DNA of 64,000 nucleotides, from NCBI GenBank assembly GCA_004352715.1, contig SCFE01000029.1, forward strand, positions 411,799 through 475,798, read 5' to 3'. Both the position numbers and the translations under genes were made by a program. This document shows, piece after piece, positions 36,940 to 49,500 of this stretch. This DNA is from Hofstenia miamia (Eukaryota; Xenacoelomorpha; Acoela). Below the pieces are notes generated by a model. That model did not search any database. It was given only the letters and a program-made list of their open reading frames with translations, and was not told where the DNA came from. Positions within the stretch are counted from its first letter, which is position 1, and every line of letters starts with the position of its first letter.

Positions 36940-39900
36940 ATGGTATTTTATATATATATACTTGTATATATATCCATATGGAAATATTACTTTAGGTTTT
37001 TTCAATGGCAAAACATTTTGCATGCATATATTCGTATAGTTTTTAATATATAAAAATAATAAAAAAAGACTTATCTGGATACTCAAAGAATAAAATCTAT
37101 AACTAACTAATATAAGTTTGCAACTAAGTTTAGGCATAGAAAAACAAAATTTACTTATACTTCTTAATAATACTTACTAGGAAACTGCTCGTGCTATGGA
37201 TGGGATTTCAATGGGCTGTATTAGATATTTATAAATAAATAAACTTTAAAAAAACCATATGTTGTGTTTTTACTATTCTAAGAACGAAGTAAGTAATAAA
37301 TGTGATCATCATATATTGGTAAAATGAGTTTTATTCACAATTTTAGCATATGACACTTCTTAATTAACCATTGAATATTATGAGCATATTCAAAGCATGG
37401 CAACACCTAATGCAAAAGAGTGTATAAAATCACAACAAAATCCAATCCATTATTTTAGGTGTATGGATAGTTATAAATGAATTGTTCTTATTGTTGTTAC
37501 TCTTAACCAACCAAAATTTACTTCTTGTTTGCAATGCATTAATTAAATTTAGTTTTCTTGTACTAGTCTATTTGTTAGTTTCGCAGAGTCATGTAACCGA
37601 TTCTGTTAATTCTGAAATGAATCAAACACTTTAAAATATCACAATTTGTTGAAATTTCATATTAAAATATATTGCATTAAGAAGTTTGTCTATTGCCCTA
37701 CATGTAGTTTAGGAAATGAGTTTTCCTATAGTTTGTGACACGAATTGTCTTTTGCGTCTTTAATTAAAATTTTGACTTATGTGTAAATATCAAACATAAA
37801 AAAATCATTACTCCTCCTATTAAATATTTGAGAAAAAATGAATTAATACATAAGAAAAATTGGTAGATCTAATGAAATGTTTGAAAGAAAAAATAAGTTA
37901 TTTCAAAGAAAAATGAAAAAATGGAGGACTGATGTAAATAAGTTTATAGGACGCAATACACTATCAAGGATAAATAACGAACTTTTTGCTAATATATCAA
38001 CTGATTTGAATTACAAACAACCTAAAATTCCTAAGGAAGGAAATTTATACATTTAGAGTTGTTTTGTAAAATATAAAATACTCTTTACAACTATAAATAG
38101 CGTCAAAAAACAATACAAATTATAGAACAAAGACACATGAAAATTAATATTTACATAAACTATTTCAATTACAAACTTGGGTTATGGCGAATTTAGATGT
38201 GTTATTTCGAATAATCAGTAATATAAAATATAAAATCTCGCCATCTGTATTCAAACCTTTCTTTTGTATAACTGCAGAAGTATTTTTTAATTTCGTTTTT
38301 AACTAATCCTAATTCATTAAATTATTTTACAAACTTAGATAAATTATTCCAGATATTTATTGATGTGTTAAGGAAATGATTTTTTCATTATTTTCTTATA
38401 TTTAACAGTATTTAACAATATTTTTGATAACAGAAAATTGGATTTGTAGTATGCAACAATATTAAAAATACTAATAAATACAGAATTTCATCCAAATTTG
38501 GAGAGTATTATAAACACCAATGCTAGCTATATTTACTTTATAGCACATGAAAAGTTTAATGTTCTCCGGATAGCAACAAATACAGCTATGGACAAAATAC
38601 AGAAAACCCAAGAATTCGTATTTTTGTAAATCAAAGCATACGTAGGGAATTTCTCGATTTTATTTTTGTGAAGATTTTTAGAATGTTTTGTACAAATGTA
38701 CAAGAATGAATTGATGCTAACACAACAGCATTTTTATAAATATAGGTTTTGTTAATTTTCTAATTTTTGCATTTATTATATAATGATTAATTAATATTTT
38801 TAAGGCTAATTTTATTTGCACATTGAATTATTCAAAGTTGTTGATTTATGTCGACATATAGCATGCTTTTATAATTAAATTGATTAGTATTAATGTGTGA
38901 ATTAATTGAATTTTTGCTGTGGTTTGAAGCTGTAGAGGTATATGGCTTGTAGCTTTAATTGGAATACCCATTTTCACAACAACATTAGTTATTTGATTTG
39001 TAAAATTAAGTTGATAATCAAAACTTATATCCAAATATTTAAAAGAATTAACTAATTCAATGTACCTATCATCAAATTTTAGTTCCTACTTAGAAACATT
39101 TGTGGAATTCGTCGTTTCTAAGGAATTTTAGCAGATTAAATAGAAGCATAATCAGCAATATATTTCGCTAAAAATTAGCATCGTCACGAAATGACATTTA
39201 CCGCAATAAATGTTTAACAAAATTTGATGAAATAAATTATGTAAATCTAACGGAAACATTTCCTTGAATGTATAATCACTATTTTATTTAAATTTGATTT
39301 TAAAGCTATTTTATAATACAATTCAGCTGATTTTATTGGAATTATGACTAGATTTAGGTCTAATTGAACAAAATTGAGTTTTAGATGGTATTATTTTAAG
39401 TTGTAGCATAGGGTTCTGCTATATAACTCCACGTTTGTAGTGACGTAAAAATATTGTGAAAGAAAAAAGCAATTTTCATCGAGAACCGTTATTGCAATTT
39501 TAGAAACTTATATGAACAAAGAAACATAGCATCGCCAGCATATTGCATGACATTACAAGTTGCATAATTGCTCAAACTGTTTACATACATATTAAGTAGT
39601 AAAGGTACCTAAAATGGAACATTATTAATTAAAATCAGTCAAAGAATTCCAATTAATTCAACTCTTTGATTCCGAGTATGCAAATAGCTGCATATTAGGT
39701 CTGAACTTTTGGTGGAGAAGCCCAATATTTTAATTTTTTTAAATAAAATTTAGTGGTCAATAGTAAAAAGCTTTCTATACATAAATAAGTCCGCAAATAA
39801 TTTGTCGCCATATTTTACTGTATGCTTTCTTTTCATTATGTACAACAAATGATTTCTGGTATCATTTCTACCGAATAACTTTCCGTTAGTAAATATTTCG
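36940..39900 (-). mobile_element. LINE retrotransposon, degenerate (RT domain to 3' end)
   Basis: Reading on the minus strand, RT blocks occur from about 39800 to 38850, the ORF2 C-terminus near 38400-38190, and a 3' UTR of about 1.1 kb to about 37050, with a TA-rich tract at 36945-36975. The 3' half is an inverted copy of 16760-17896. The 5' part (endonuclease) is missing here. Confidence 0.75.
38190..39830 (-). pseudogene. LINE ORF2 relic (Jockey/CR1-like reverse transcriptase)
   Basis: Recognisable blocks in order are a KAF-(Y)-x-x-D/H-like segment near 39760, VPLLLNMYVNSLSNYA near 39600, and MQYAGDAMFLCSY near 39535, where the catalytic YADD has become YAGD. FKYLDISFDYQLNFTNQI near 39020 corresponds to 'YLGVxLDxxLxFxxHI'. 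LNTSINIWNNLSKF and LVKNEIKKYF near 38350 match the 'NLWNSLP' C-terminal block. Several stop codons and frameshifts interrupt it, so it is dead. Family assignment within non-LTR elements is approximate. Confidence 0.75.
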
Positions 39901-39951
39901 GGTGGATCTGATGATCTCTAAATTTAGATGTATGAATCCTTAGATGGGCAC

Positions 39952-40285
39952 CAGACTTGTCAACGAGCCAAGCCGAGCCGAGCTTGAGCAGAGTATTGGT
40001 TGTTCAACGAGCCGTTTTTAAGCAAACCAAATTTATAGTGCTGCTTGTTAATTTGATTATGCGGATTTTTCTTATTTTTTCATTCAATATTCCTTACTTT
40101 TAATTTTATTTTAGAAATGTTTATTCAATAATAGGAAAAGCAATGGAAAAAATTCTGAGAGCACAATATTTTAAAAAAAATATCGAGCTGAAACGAGCCT
40201 CATTGAATGATTTTATGTGGCGAGCCGAACTTACTCAAAATTTAAACGAACCGAGCTTAGAAATTCCGGCTATTTGACAAGTCTG
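39952..40285. mobile_element. hAT-like MITE
   Basis: 12-bp inverted termini CAGACTTGTCAA at 39952 and (reverse complement) ending 40285. The flanking 8-mers ATGGGCAC (39944-39951) and ATGAGCAC (40286-40293) differ at one base, an 8-bp target duplication typical of hAT. The interior has repeated GAGCCGAGC-type motifs and is non-coding. Confidence 0.8.
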
Positions 40286-40293
40286 ATGAGCAC

Positions 40294-42324
40294 CGAAAAC
40301 AATGTGGTAAATCGTCATATCAATCAATGTCTAAATAAAACAATGTTGAATGTAGCACAATGCTACCTGCAGTAATACTGAAACATTTCCATTAGTGCCG
40401 AAAACAACGGCAAAACTATGAAAAATGTAGTCAACAATTACTGCGATTGTAATTTCTAATTAGATTTAATCTCATAAAGCATAAGGCAAAATTCTGGTAT
40501 TAATAAAACTAATCTAAAAAAAGATTACGTATTTGACAGAATAACTCCGATTTAGTGTTGAACAGGCCGAGAAACGCTTCAAAGATTAGACAGGCCGGGT
40601 AAATTAAAATCGTTTGAATCAAAGAACACTACAAAATATAAGAGCAATTTGAGAAGTAAAAATTTGTTGTTATTGATACTTTAAGTTAAAACATGTTGAA
40701 CGTATTATACTAAAAATCTTTCTTTGATCAGGACTGGTCGTGGGTCAGTGATAGACGGGTCGGGTCATTATTAGAGGGGACCCCGTTTCGAATTAAAACT
40801 TTCCTCTATTCAATTGAAAGAATGAATTAATACAATCAATAGTTGTTGAAAAATAAGTTTAAACAAAGCAACTTAAGATTTGAAAACAATTTGTAAGAAG
40901 AAAATATTTTAAAATTGATCAAATATCCAAAAGCTAATATATTTCACAAAATTTACAAACAAATGTACAAAACTACTAATTACAAGAAATTTAAAGATAC
41001 ACAAAATACAAGCATATATACAGAAATTTTCAAATAAAGTGCTGCGTCGCGATATTGCTGCAGAAATGTGGTAAAACCTAAATGAGAATTGCTACTTTAA
41101 AATTTAGTTTGGTATTTGCTGCTTTAAATTCCACACCTTCTAATGGGACGAATTTCATCCTGGAAATCTGGAAATTGTAACGCATCTAACTCCCGTAGGA
41201 TATTAAAAAATAGAAAAACAAATTATGAGAATAGCCTATGCTGTAAAAACCCAATATAAATTATTACATATTGTATATTTGAAAATGAATGCTTTACTAA
41301 ATTAGAACGAAGGCTCTCACACCCATGAATCTCTGGCTATTCCAAACTTGAAAATTGAGACTCATTTAGAATTTTGGTGGTCATTCACCAAGTTTTTCTT
41401 TTATATCATACAATTTACGTTCGTTATGTTATTGTTTTGGTCTAAATTGAACGTTTGAACAAAAATATGGGCCAAATTATATCTAAAGAATGTTTTTTAA
41501 AAATTATTTCAATAATATAATTTTTTGGCTGGTTCAGTATAATTTCCATTTGAATATCGGTGCAAATGTTACTCTTTTAAAGAGGGTTTTCTGAAGTGCC
41601 TGGGTACATGTGATATTCGAAAGAGGAATACATTGAACATTTTCGAATACGGATACCATATTCTAACTGAAAAATCTTAATATAATTTTACCTTGTTTTA
41701 TTCTTGAATTTGATATGACTCAATGTTCGATTTAAGTGCTGGTTTTCCAGTACCCGGACATGGCGCATCTTCAGGGGAATCCGGGGCCGAGAACCCCCTA
41801 TTTTCTATGTTGTGTTCACAAGTGTAATCCGAAAATTTAAGATCAGCCCCTCTGAGGGTTACATTTTACACCATAGTTTTCTCTTCGATGTAGTTTGTGT
41901 AAATTACGTTTTTATTTTAAATTTTCTCATGCCTTACTTAAAAATCATGCATCCGAACTGCCAGTAACGAGTTCTAGCCTAATTTATAGAAAATGACACA
42001 TTTTTATATTATTACTTCTGAAGAATACAGCTGTAGTTTTTCTGAATCTTGGACAATAATACGCATGCGTATATGCATTTGAAGCAGTGCATGACGTTTT
42101 AGACGTCCTTAAACCTAATATTCCATTAAAAAAATCCCAATACATAATTGCACAAAGCCATTCGTATTTACTGTACAAAGCTATTCCATTTTATAAATAT
42201 TTTCCAGTTTTTGCAAAAGCGAACTTAGCATGTTAATTGACTGAAATTGTAATGAAAAAAGGGCGAAAATATCTCCCATTAGCAAGCTTGGCAAAAATCG
42301 CACAAATACCAATCATATACTTAC
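40294..42324. other. region downstream of the last identified contactin exon
   Basis: The 3' end of the contactin gene (linker, membrane anchor, 3' UTR) should lie here or further left. I tested several acceptor-like sites for a phase-1 exon with a hydrophobic tail and found none. 41750-41830 is a GC-richer patch of unknown nature. Confidence 0.4.
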
Positions 42325-45300
42325 GCATTAAAAAGAGAACAGGCTCAGAACGAGGACCATAACCTCCTACGCTGTATGCCTGCACCTGCAAGATATATCG
42401 ATCTCCAGTTGTCAAACCCCTGATAATAATTTCTTCTCGATCGTTGCTATCTACATCCCAAGTTAGCTTGATGGCCGTTCGTCCAGATCGATCATACCTC
42501 CAATAAAAAATCTAAAATAAGATCAAATAACATTATTTTTAAGTAACAATGATTTTTTAAAGTTCTAGGATCATAATTGATTACAAAATTACAGCTTGCT
42601 TTATAGACCAAAATATTAATAGTAATTAGTTAGGCTAAGATAGACCAAGAGACTAAAGTGACCTTCAACTACTTTGTTGGAACTATTTAATAATTTAATA
42701 TTTTTAATTCAAAAGCAATTAGACATTTTTCAAACAATTGAAATTATCGATATTAAATCAAAATTCATATTAAGCTCTAGAAGAAAATTGTTGTTGATAG
42801 ACGAAGTAAATACATAAGGACCGAAGAGGCTAAAAATCATTTGAATTGTTCAGATTTTCAGTAAATTTCTTTTTTAATTTAGAAAACGTTTTCTATTAGA
42901 TTGAGAAAAATTAGAATGTTAGTTAAAGACAATGTTATTAAACACGTATGTTATTAAACACGTATTTAAAAAAAATTAAAATACGTATTTTTTGAAGAAT
43001 TCTTAAGATACGTTGAAAAATATGTAAAAAATCCGCTAAATTGAGAGACTCTCCTTACTACCATATATCTAGTCTAGCCGACGCACTTGAAAATTAGGGA
43101 AAACACCCCCCCCCCTTCAAAAACCTATCTAAGCACTATATGAAATTGCTAAGCACTATATGAAATTGCTATTCTTTATATGAATTTGATAATGATTTTT
43201 CATAAGATAGAAACCCATTTTTCAAAATTTTTCTGAATCTCCCACGAATAAAAGTAGTCTTAGAAAGACTAGCTTCCATTTGTATAAATATAAACAATAA
43301 CGTTTTTTGTAAAGAACCTCATAAATCATTACACTTTTTGCAAAATATGATTAGATTTTGTAGAACTTCAAAAGATAAATAATCGTTTTTTAAATAATTT
43401 GAGGAAAAAAAATTGAAACGCCCCGTTCGAAATTTTCAAGGACCATGCCTGGTTAAAGCATAGTATTTTTTTAACCAACGTATTTTACGTAATTTTTAAA
43501 ACTTTTCAAATACTTTAGAATACGTATTTACTATATGAAGGTAAGTACTAGGAGCTTTACAATTATTTTCTTCAAAATGTGTCAAAGAATTAATACTTAG
43601 TAAATAAAATCAGAGGTTAGATGTTCACAGACACTTATAAAATAAACTTCTTACCATATAAATGAACAATAAGGTATACCAATATTAACTATGATGAAAT
43701 AAATTTAACTCGGACTTGTTAAAACTGTCGCAAAGTATGATAAAAGTAGTAAATGTCAAAATAAAAAACTAACTGCATAGCCTTCAATTCGCGCTTCTTC
43801 TTCCTCTGTTGGCAGAGCACGTTGCCACCGAACTCGAACCGCTGTATTGCTATACGAAGAAACCTGCACATTAGTCGGTGCTTGAGTGGGCTCTAAAATT
43901 GAAATATTATTGAAATAAATTGCGATTCAGTCAGCCAATTGATGTACAAATTAGAACTTAAACATACTTATACAGTGAATATATTAAACACAGATAATTG
44001 CAAAAGAAAAACTTTGTTGACATCATGCACATTTTGGTATTTCAACAATGATGTATCTTGTCAATAATTCTTATTCTATAGGAGCGTGACTAAATATATT
44101 TATTACATATGTATATAAGTCAAAATTTATATAAATATTATAATTATGAAATTTACTTGGTGTGCATCCTCTATTGCACTTCTTTCAACAAAATGTTGAC
44201 AACTGCTATATTCTGTGCTTCTCAATTTTATCATATGAAAACAATTTTAATAATAATTGCATTATTGAATTTCTGTACCTTTTAGCATACAAGTGAAATC
44301 GGGGCAAGTCCGGAATGAGTCAGGTTGGCTTTGGGTCGGATTCGATTTTTTGATAAAACAATCTGGTTGATTTTGAATTTTATTGTACAGGTTATATTAT
44401 GTAGTACTTAGCAGCGATCCATGAAATTTAAGTATCTCTATTTGGTTCATAATAATGAATCAAAGGTGTTGTGCCATAAGGTTCATAGCGGAAAGAATGT
44501 GACAGCTCTGCCTCAAGTGCAAAAATATAAATTCTTTCATCAATCAGAACAACACCAAGTATGCTCAATCTTGTTTCTATTTTGCAATGAGCGGGTGCAA
44601 TTCATCCCGACGTTTGGGTTTTTATAATAATACTCACATAATTATGAAAAAATGGCTATCAACTCAACAAAAATAATTTTCTAGAAATCTCTTGACTTGC
44701 TGAGAATCATGTTAAAACTTGTCTGCAACATCCAAAAATTAAAAAAACTGCGAAATGCTGCATCGGCATCAAATTCATAGATGGAAGAATTTTAATGTCA
44801 TACAATGTCTGTCATTCTATGAAAGTTTTCACCAATGCTTCATGTGTGGAAAAATTTCTCAAAAATGTGATCAGCATGTGTGGCCGCTCCACCGGATTAT
44901 TCGCAAATCAACATCATGCACAGATTGTTGCAAAGATTGTTGCTGTTATTTGATTACAAGCATTAGTGTTATTTTGAATTATTAATAACCAAGATTTTTT
45001 ATTTGAGTTTAATAATTAAATATATGCTGTAGTAGACATAGTAGTAGTGCACATAATATAACAAAAATTTCAAATATTTAAAGAATGTCTATGTTTTTAA
45101 ATACCATTGAGTTATATAATGAATATTATGATGTTAACAAAATGTTGACAGAGGTCCGGTAACGTGTGCTGTTTTAGACGTTTTGATAAGGGTTAATACA
45201 TGTAAATTAGTGTTTTGCAGCCATGGCCGCGGCCACGGCTTAGCTGCTAGCCGAATGCAGCAGCGGCCAAAGGCCGCTACAATTCATTTCTGAACATTAT

Positions 45301-45889
45301 GATGAACAATTTATTTCCAGGATTTTTATTTGCATTTTTGTTTTTAAAACTTAGTCGCTTTACCATTTTCTTTAATTGTTCGAACTATGAGCATGTTTTA
45401 ATCATTTCGTTAAAAATTGCAGTATTTCACATAGTAGTAGTAAAAAGCGCTGATAACGGCAAAATATCATGGCTAACGGCCGCCTACGTCAAAGAATTAC
45501 GGCCAAAGACTTGGGGCTAACAGCCGGCTAAGGTCAAAATTCATTTTGCACGGCCGGCTAGGACTAAGAAAATTGCCTTGGCCGCAGAACACTAATATAT
45601 GTTGCATCCATTTGACCGAAAAATACCGACATTGAATCAAAACACTTCAATATACAAGATATTTTTGTTATTTTAAAAAGATGGAATTTTCCGCTGATAA
45701 GAAATTAATATTTTCTAAAGGAATCCTAAATTTCGATGAATCATAGAACAATTGCACCAATCAATAAATTTATTCATAAAAAGAAAAATGATTTTGCAAG
45801 AATAATACAAATTATGAAAGAATATCCGAGTAGGTATACAACTTGCGGTTTTGCAGCTTCAATTTGATCATGTAATCGCGTATGTGTAA

Positions 45890-45929
<40 letters not shown>

Positions 45930-46569
45930 AAAAGTGAAAATGCATTGACCGAAATCCTCATTAATATCAATATTTATAAACTAAAAATGAAATTTTTTTC
46001 AGAAAAATTGTAGGAAGTAATTTGAAACAGACTTTATACATTTTGCAAATAAATGATAAATCAAAAGAAAAGTTGTGCATACATTTTATATTGAATGTGT
46101 GTTAAGGATTTGGAAATACCAAAATCATACCAGCTGCTTTTGTTTGTCCAATTGCAAAGTTTGTTCCACCACTGTAACCACCAGCGTTCCGCACATAAAT
46201 CTTAAGTCTGTAACTAGTGATTGGTTTCAAATCCCAGATAAAAACTTCTTCAGCACGAGATCGAGATTTATTTCCAGTACTCACTTCATACAACTGATTC
46301 GCAGTGTCAAAGTCCCCCTGTGTTGCCAACCAATAGCGAATCTAAAAATGTCACGGTCAAGTAATGTTAAAATCACAACGTGCAAAACTCTTAAAATATT
46401 ATATTATAATTTTAATACAAATTGTGTAAAGCGCAGCAAAAAAATACATCACTAACCAGATAACCCTGAAATGTCGGTTCCAAATTCAGATCAATGCCTC
46501 TGAAAGTTACTCTAAGTGAAGAACCACTTAATCCGTAGACACGCACATTTGTAACCTCCTCGGTTGGTG
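42325..46569 (-). CDS. contactin exons encoding FN3 domains 3 and 4
   Basis: 46457-46569 (PTEEVTNVRV) and 46131-46341 (IRYWLATQG, YRLKIYVRNAGGYS) form domain 3. 43774-43892 (PTQAPTNVQV, VRVRWQRAL) and 42325-42511 (IFYWRYDRSG, YILQVQAYSVGGYGP) form domain 4. The last exon ends in phase 1 after VLFLM, so at least one more exon must follow. Confidence 0.8.
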
Positions 46570-49500
46570 CTAAATACAACTACTAAATTTCAACATTCAA
46601 AATTAATGAATGAAATCTTGATGTCAAATCATTTTTTATAAATTTGAATTATCTTAAATTAAGAGTTAGTGGGCAGGACGTTAATACGTATTTACTCTGT
46701 TTGGAATTGTGTGCAGAACTACAGGATATCACAATTCGGACCATGCAATCCAATGCCGATATATTGTACCAAAAATGTTCATTACTATTGAGCTTTTCAA
46801 TTAAATATTATAGATTCAGTCGGAATATGAAAAAGCATAGGTGAATATTTCAGGTGTCATATAAATTTCATAACTGAACCGTTCACGCATACTTTTTCAT
46901 ATTCAATTTTAGTCAACTGATTTTTAATTACTTGCCGTTGTAAAAGCATCAATTAATTCTTGTACATCTGTTCAAAACATCCTACAGATTTTCACAAAAA
47001 TAAAATTGAGAAATTCCCTACGCTTGCTTTGATTTACAAAAAATTAAGAATTCTTGTGTTTTCTGCATTTTGTACAAAGATGTATTTGTTTACATACGTG
47101 ATGACTACGGGGAGCATAATACTTTTCATAAGCTATAGATTAAATAAAGTTAGCATTGGTGTTTATAATACTCTCTAAATTTGGACTAAATTTTGCATTT
47201 ATTGGTATTCGGGCGTTGTTTATACAAAACCTTCAAGTTTGTCATAATTTCCCGCTAAAACTAACATCGCACTAACTTTTAACTATGAAATATTAATGCT
47301 TATTATATACGCCCGTGACGCTATGAACATATTTTTAATATGTAATTGATCAAATGAGTTATCAAAAGCGGGGATTTTTTATGAAAATGTAGACAAAATA
47401 GACTAGAAATACATTTCTCGATATTATTGAGAGCAAACAATTGAATTAAAAAATTTTATTTTTACATACTGATTTTGCTTTTCGTTTTGTTGTCCAGGCG
47501 GGGTTGCCTGACCTAACCCCCTCGTACCTATAGGCCTGGTTGCCAGTTAAGCGTGGTCATACCACCATGCATGAGTTTGAGATGAACCTAGGCTCAATAT
47601 CTGATTTCTGTAAAACAACATAGCTTCTTACTACGCAGAAATAATTTGCAAATTGGGCTATATGATAAATACTAACGGTTTGGTACGGGATAGGTACACA
47701 GAAATAATTTGCAAATTGGGCTATATGATAAATACTAACGGTTTGGTACGGGATAGGTTGTGAAATAACTCGAGTAGGGTGAGAAGCCAACGTCATTCTT
47801 CATTCTGAAACGGATGGTGTATGGATCGCGATTGCGCTGGTTATTGAGGTTGATCTGCAAGCGATTGGAGCTGAAGGGCATGCTGAGATTAACCTCCTGT
47901 TCAACGCCTGGGTCGTTAACCCTTCGATAGTAAACATAGAGAAAAGGGTTCTCGCCGTTTGCAGATGTCATGGGAAGTATCTAATCATAAAACTCCATCT
48001 TATATTTGAATGTGAAAGTTCATTTCAACACAAAGGTGAATTAACAGTGACGTTAATTTAATAAATTCACATAAGATGTAAGCAACTGCCATACGTGAAA
48101 GATAAACATTAGCTCTTGTGGCAATTGAAAATATGGCGCGAAACAAGAAAACATAAAATATAATTTATACACTGCAATCTCTATACAACAAATTTATACT
48201 TGATTTTATTAAAGAATTCTTCTAATAGTACACATTTACCGAAAGTGGTCGTCCGTCTACATTTCAAATACATGCAATTAGAAACCAATTCCAATATATA
48301 AACTAACGCATCTGTTAGAAATACCATGAAGAAAGAGAACATGCGAAAATCAATAATATAATTTTTGTTGGCGAATCTTTAAACTAATCTTACCTGAAGC
48401 AAATTAGTAATACTAAAGTAGATCATAGAAAATCGCTAGTGTTTCACAATGTGATAATTACCGTTCATAGAAAATTTGCAGATGTAAAATTTCCGTTCGT
48501 TCATAATTCTGCACTACATATTAGTTATATGTTTGGTAAAATTTACAAAGAACTCCGGTGAAACATTTATTTAATATACATTTTTACGCATGATTCAAAA
48601 ATGAAATTGGTAAATTTATGTTCAACACTAAAATTTGTCCGATCTAACAAAAACAGTCAAAATTTTTAGAGGTTACATTTACAAAAAAAAATGGAAAAGT
48701 ATTGAACCTCGTGATTTGAAGAATTAAATTATGCTTAGATGATGCTTCAATTTGCGATCAATATTGACATGTAATCAAAGGAATGAAAGATGCTATGTTA
48801 GAAAAACATGCATGTATATTTTGAAACAGTATGGATTTAATTAGAAAACAATATATGAGTGTGAGATGTCATTAAACATCTAGAGTCAAAACTACGCATT
48901 GTATATTGAAACACAGCTCAAAGAATTTAGAAACACCTTCTTTTAATTGAGAAAAAAAGGTTACGATCGAAAAGATTCTGAATCAGAGTTGTCACTTCAT
49001 TCAAGAAAAAATAACCAAGTATTTTGGATACACAAGAGAATGTTTAAAAGAAATATAGAAATTCAAGTGTGTTGTCAGACAAAGACGGGGGGTGGGGGTA
49101 TTTGAAACCAGGAAGATTTTACATTGCCTTTAAATTTCTAAATGCTTTTTTTCCAAATTTATGAGAATTGCGTTCTTATTCCATCATTCGACAGTCTAAA
49201 TGACATTTCTCATTAATTAATGCTAGATTTAAATTTGCAATTGAACAAATTTGTCAATTAAGAAAAAAGTAACCAAAAAGTTATCAAAAGGACTCTAAGT
49301 TATTTTCATATAAAAGTGAGTTAAAAGAGACCACGTGACAACCCAGTTTTGAATGCTAAACAGTGTGTGAATACAAAATGTTTTGGAAAACAAATGGAGG
49401 CTTGAAATAACAATAAATTATTTCTTATAAAATGGCGGCAAGATATTTACATCTATTTGCGCATCATTTAAATTAGATAAATAAGATAAGAGATATAAAA

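Noticed and set aside
40282-40297. CTGATGAGCACCGAAAA resembles a hammerhead ribozyme core (CUGAUGA and GAAA)
   Set aside because: The intervening bases form no real stem II, no pairing stems I or III were found, and the sequence is partly the MITE target duplication.
41984-42113. Candidate last contactin exon after a TTAG acceptor, encoding RTSKTSCTAS and ending FL-stop
   Set aside because: The phase fits, but the tail has no hydrophobic GPI signal or membrane segment and no similarity to contactin ends.
43107-43117. Run of C (43107-43117) and short direct repeats at 42945-42970 and 43131-43170
   Set aside because: Ordinary simple-sequence variation in an intron, with no sign of function.
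46075-46455. 126-codon plus-strand ORF
   Set aside because: It is antisense to the contactin FN3-3 exon at 46131-46341, with no domain of its own.
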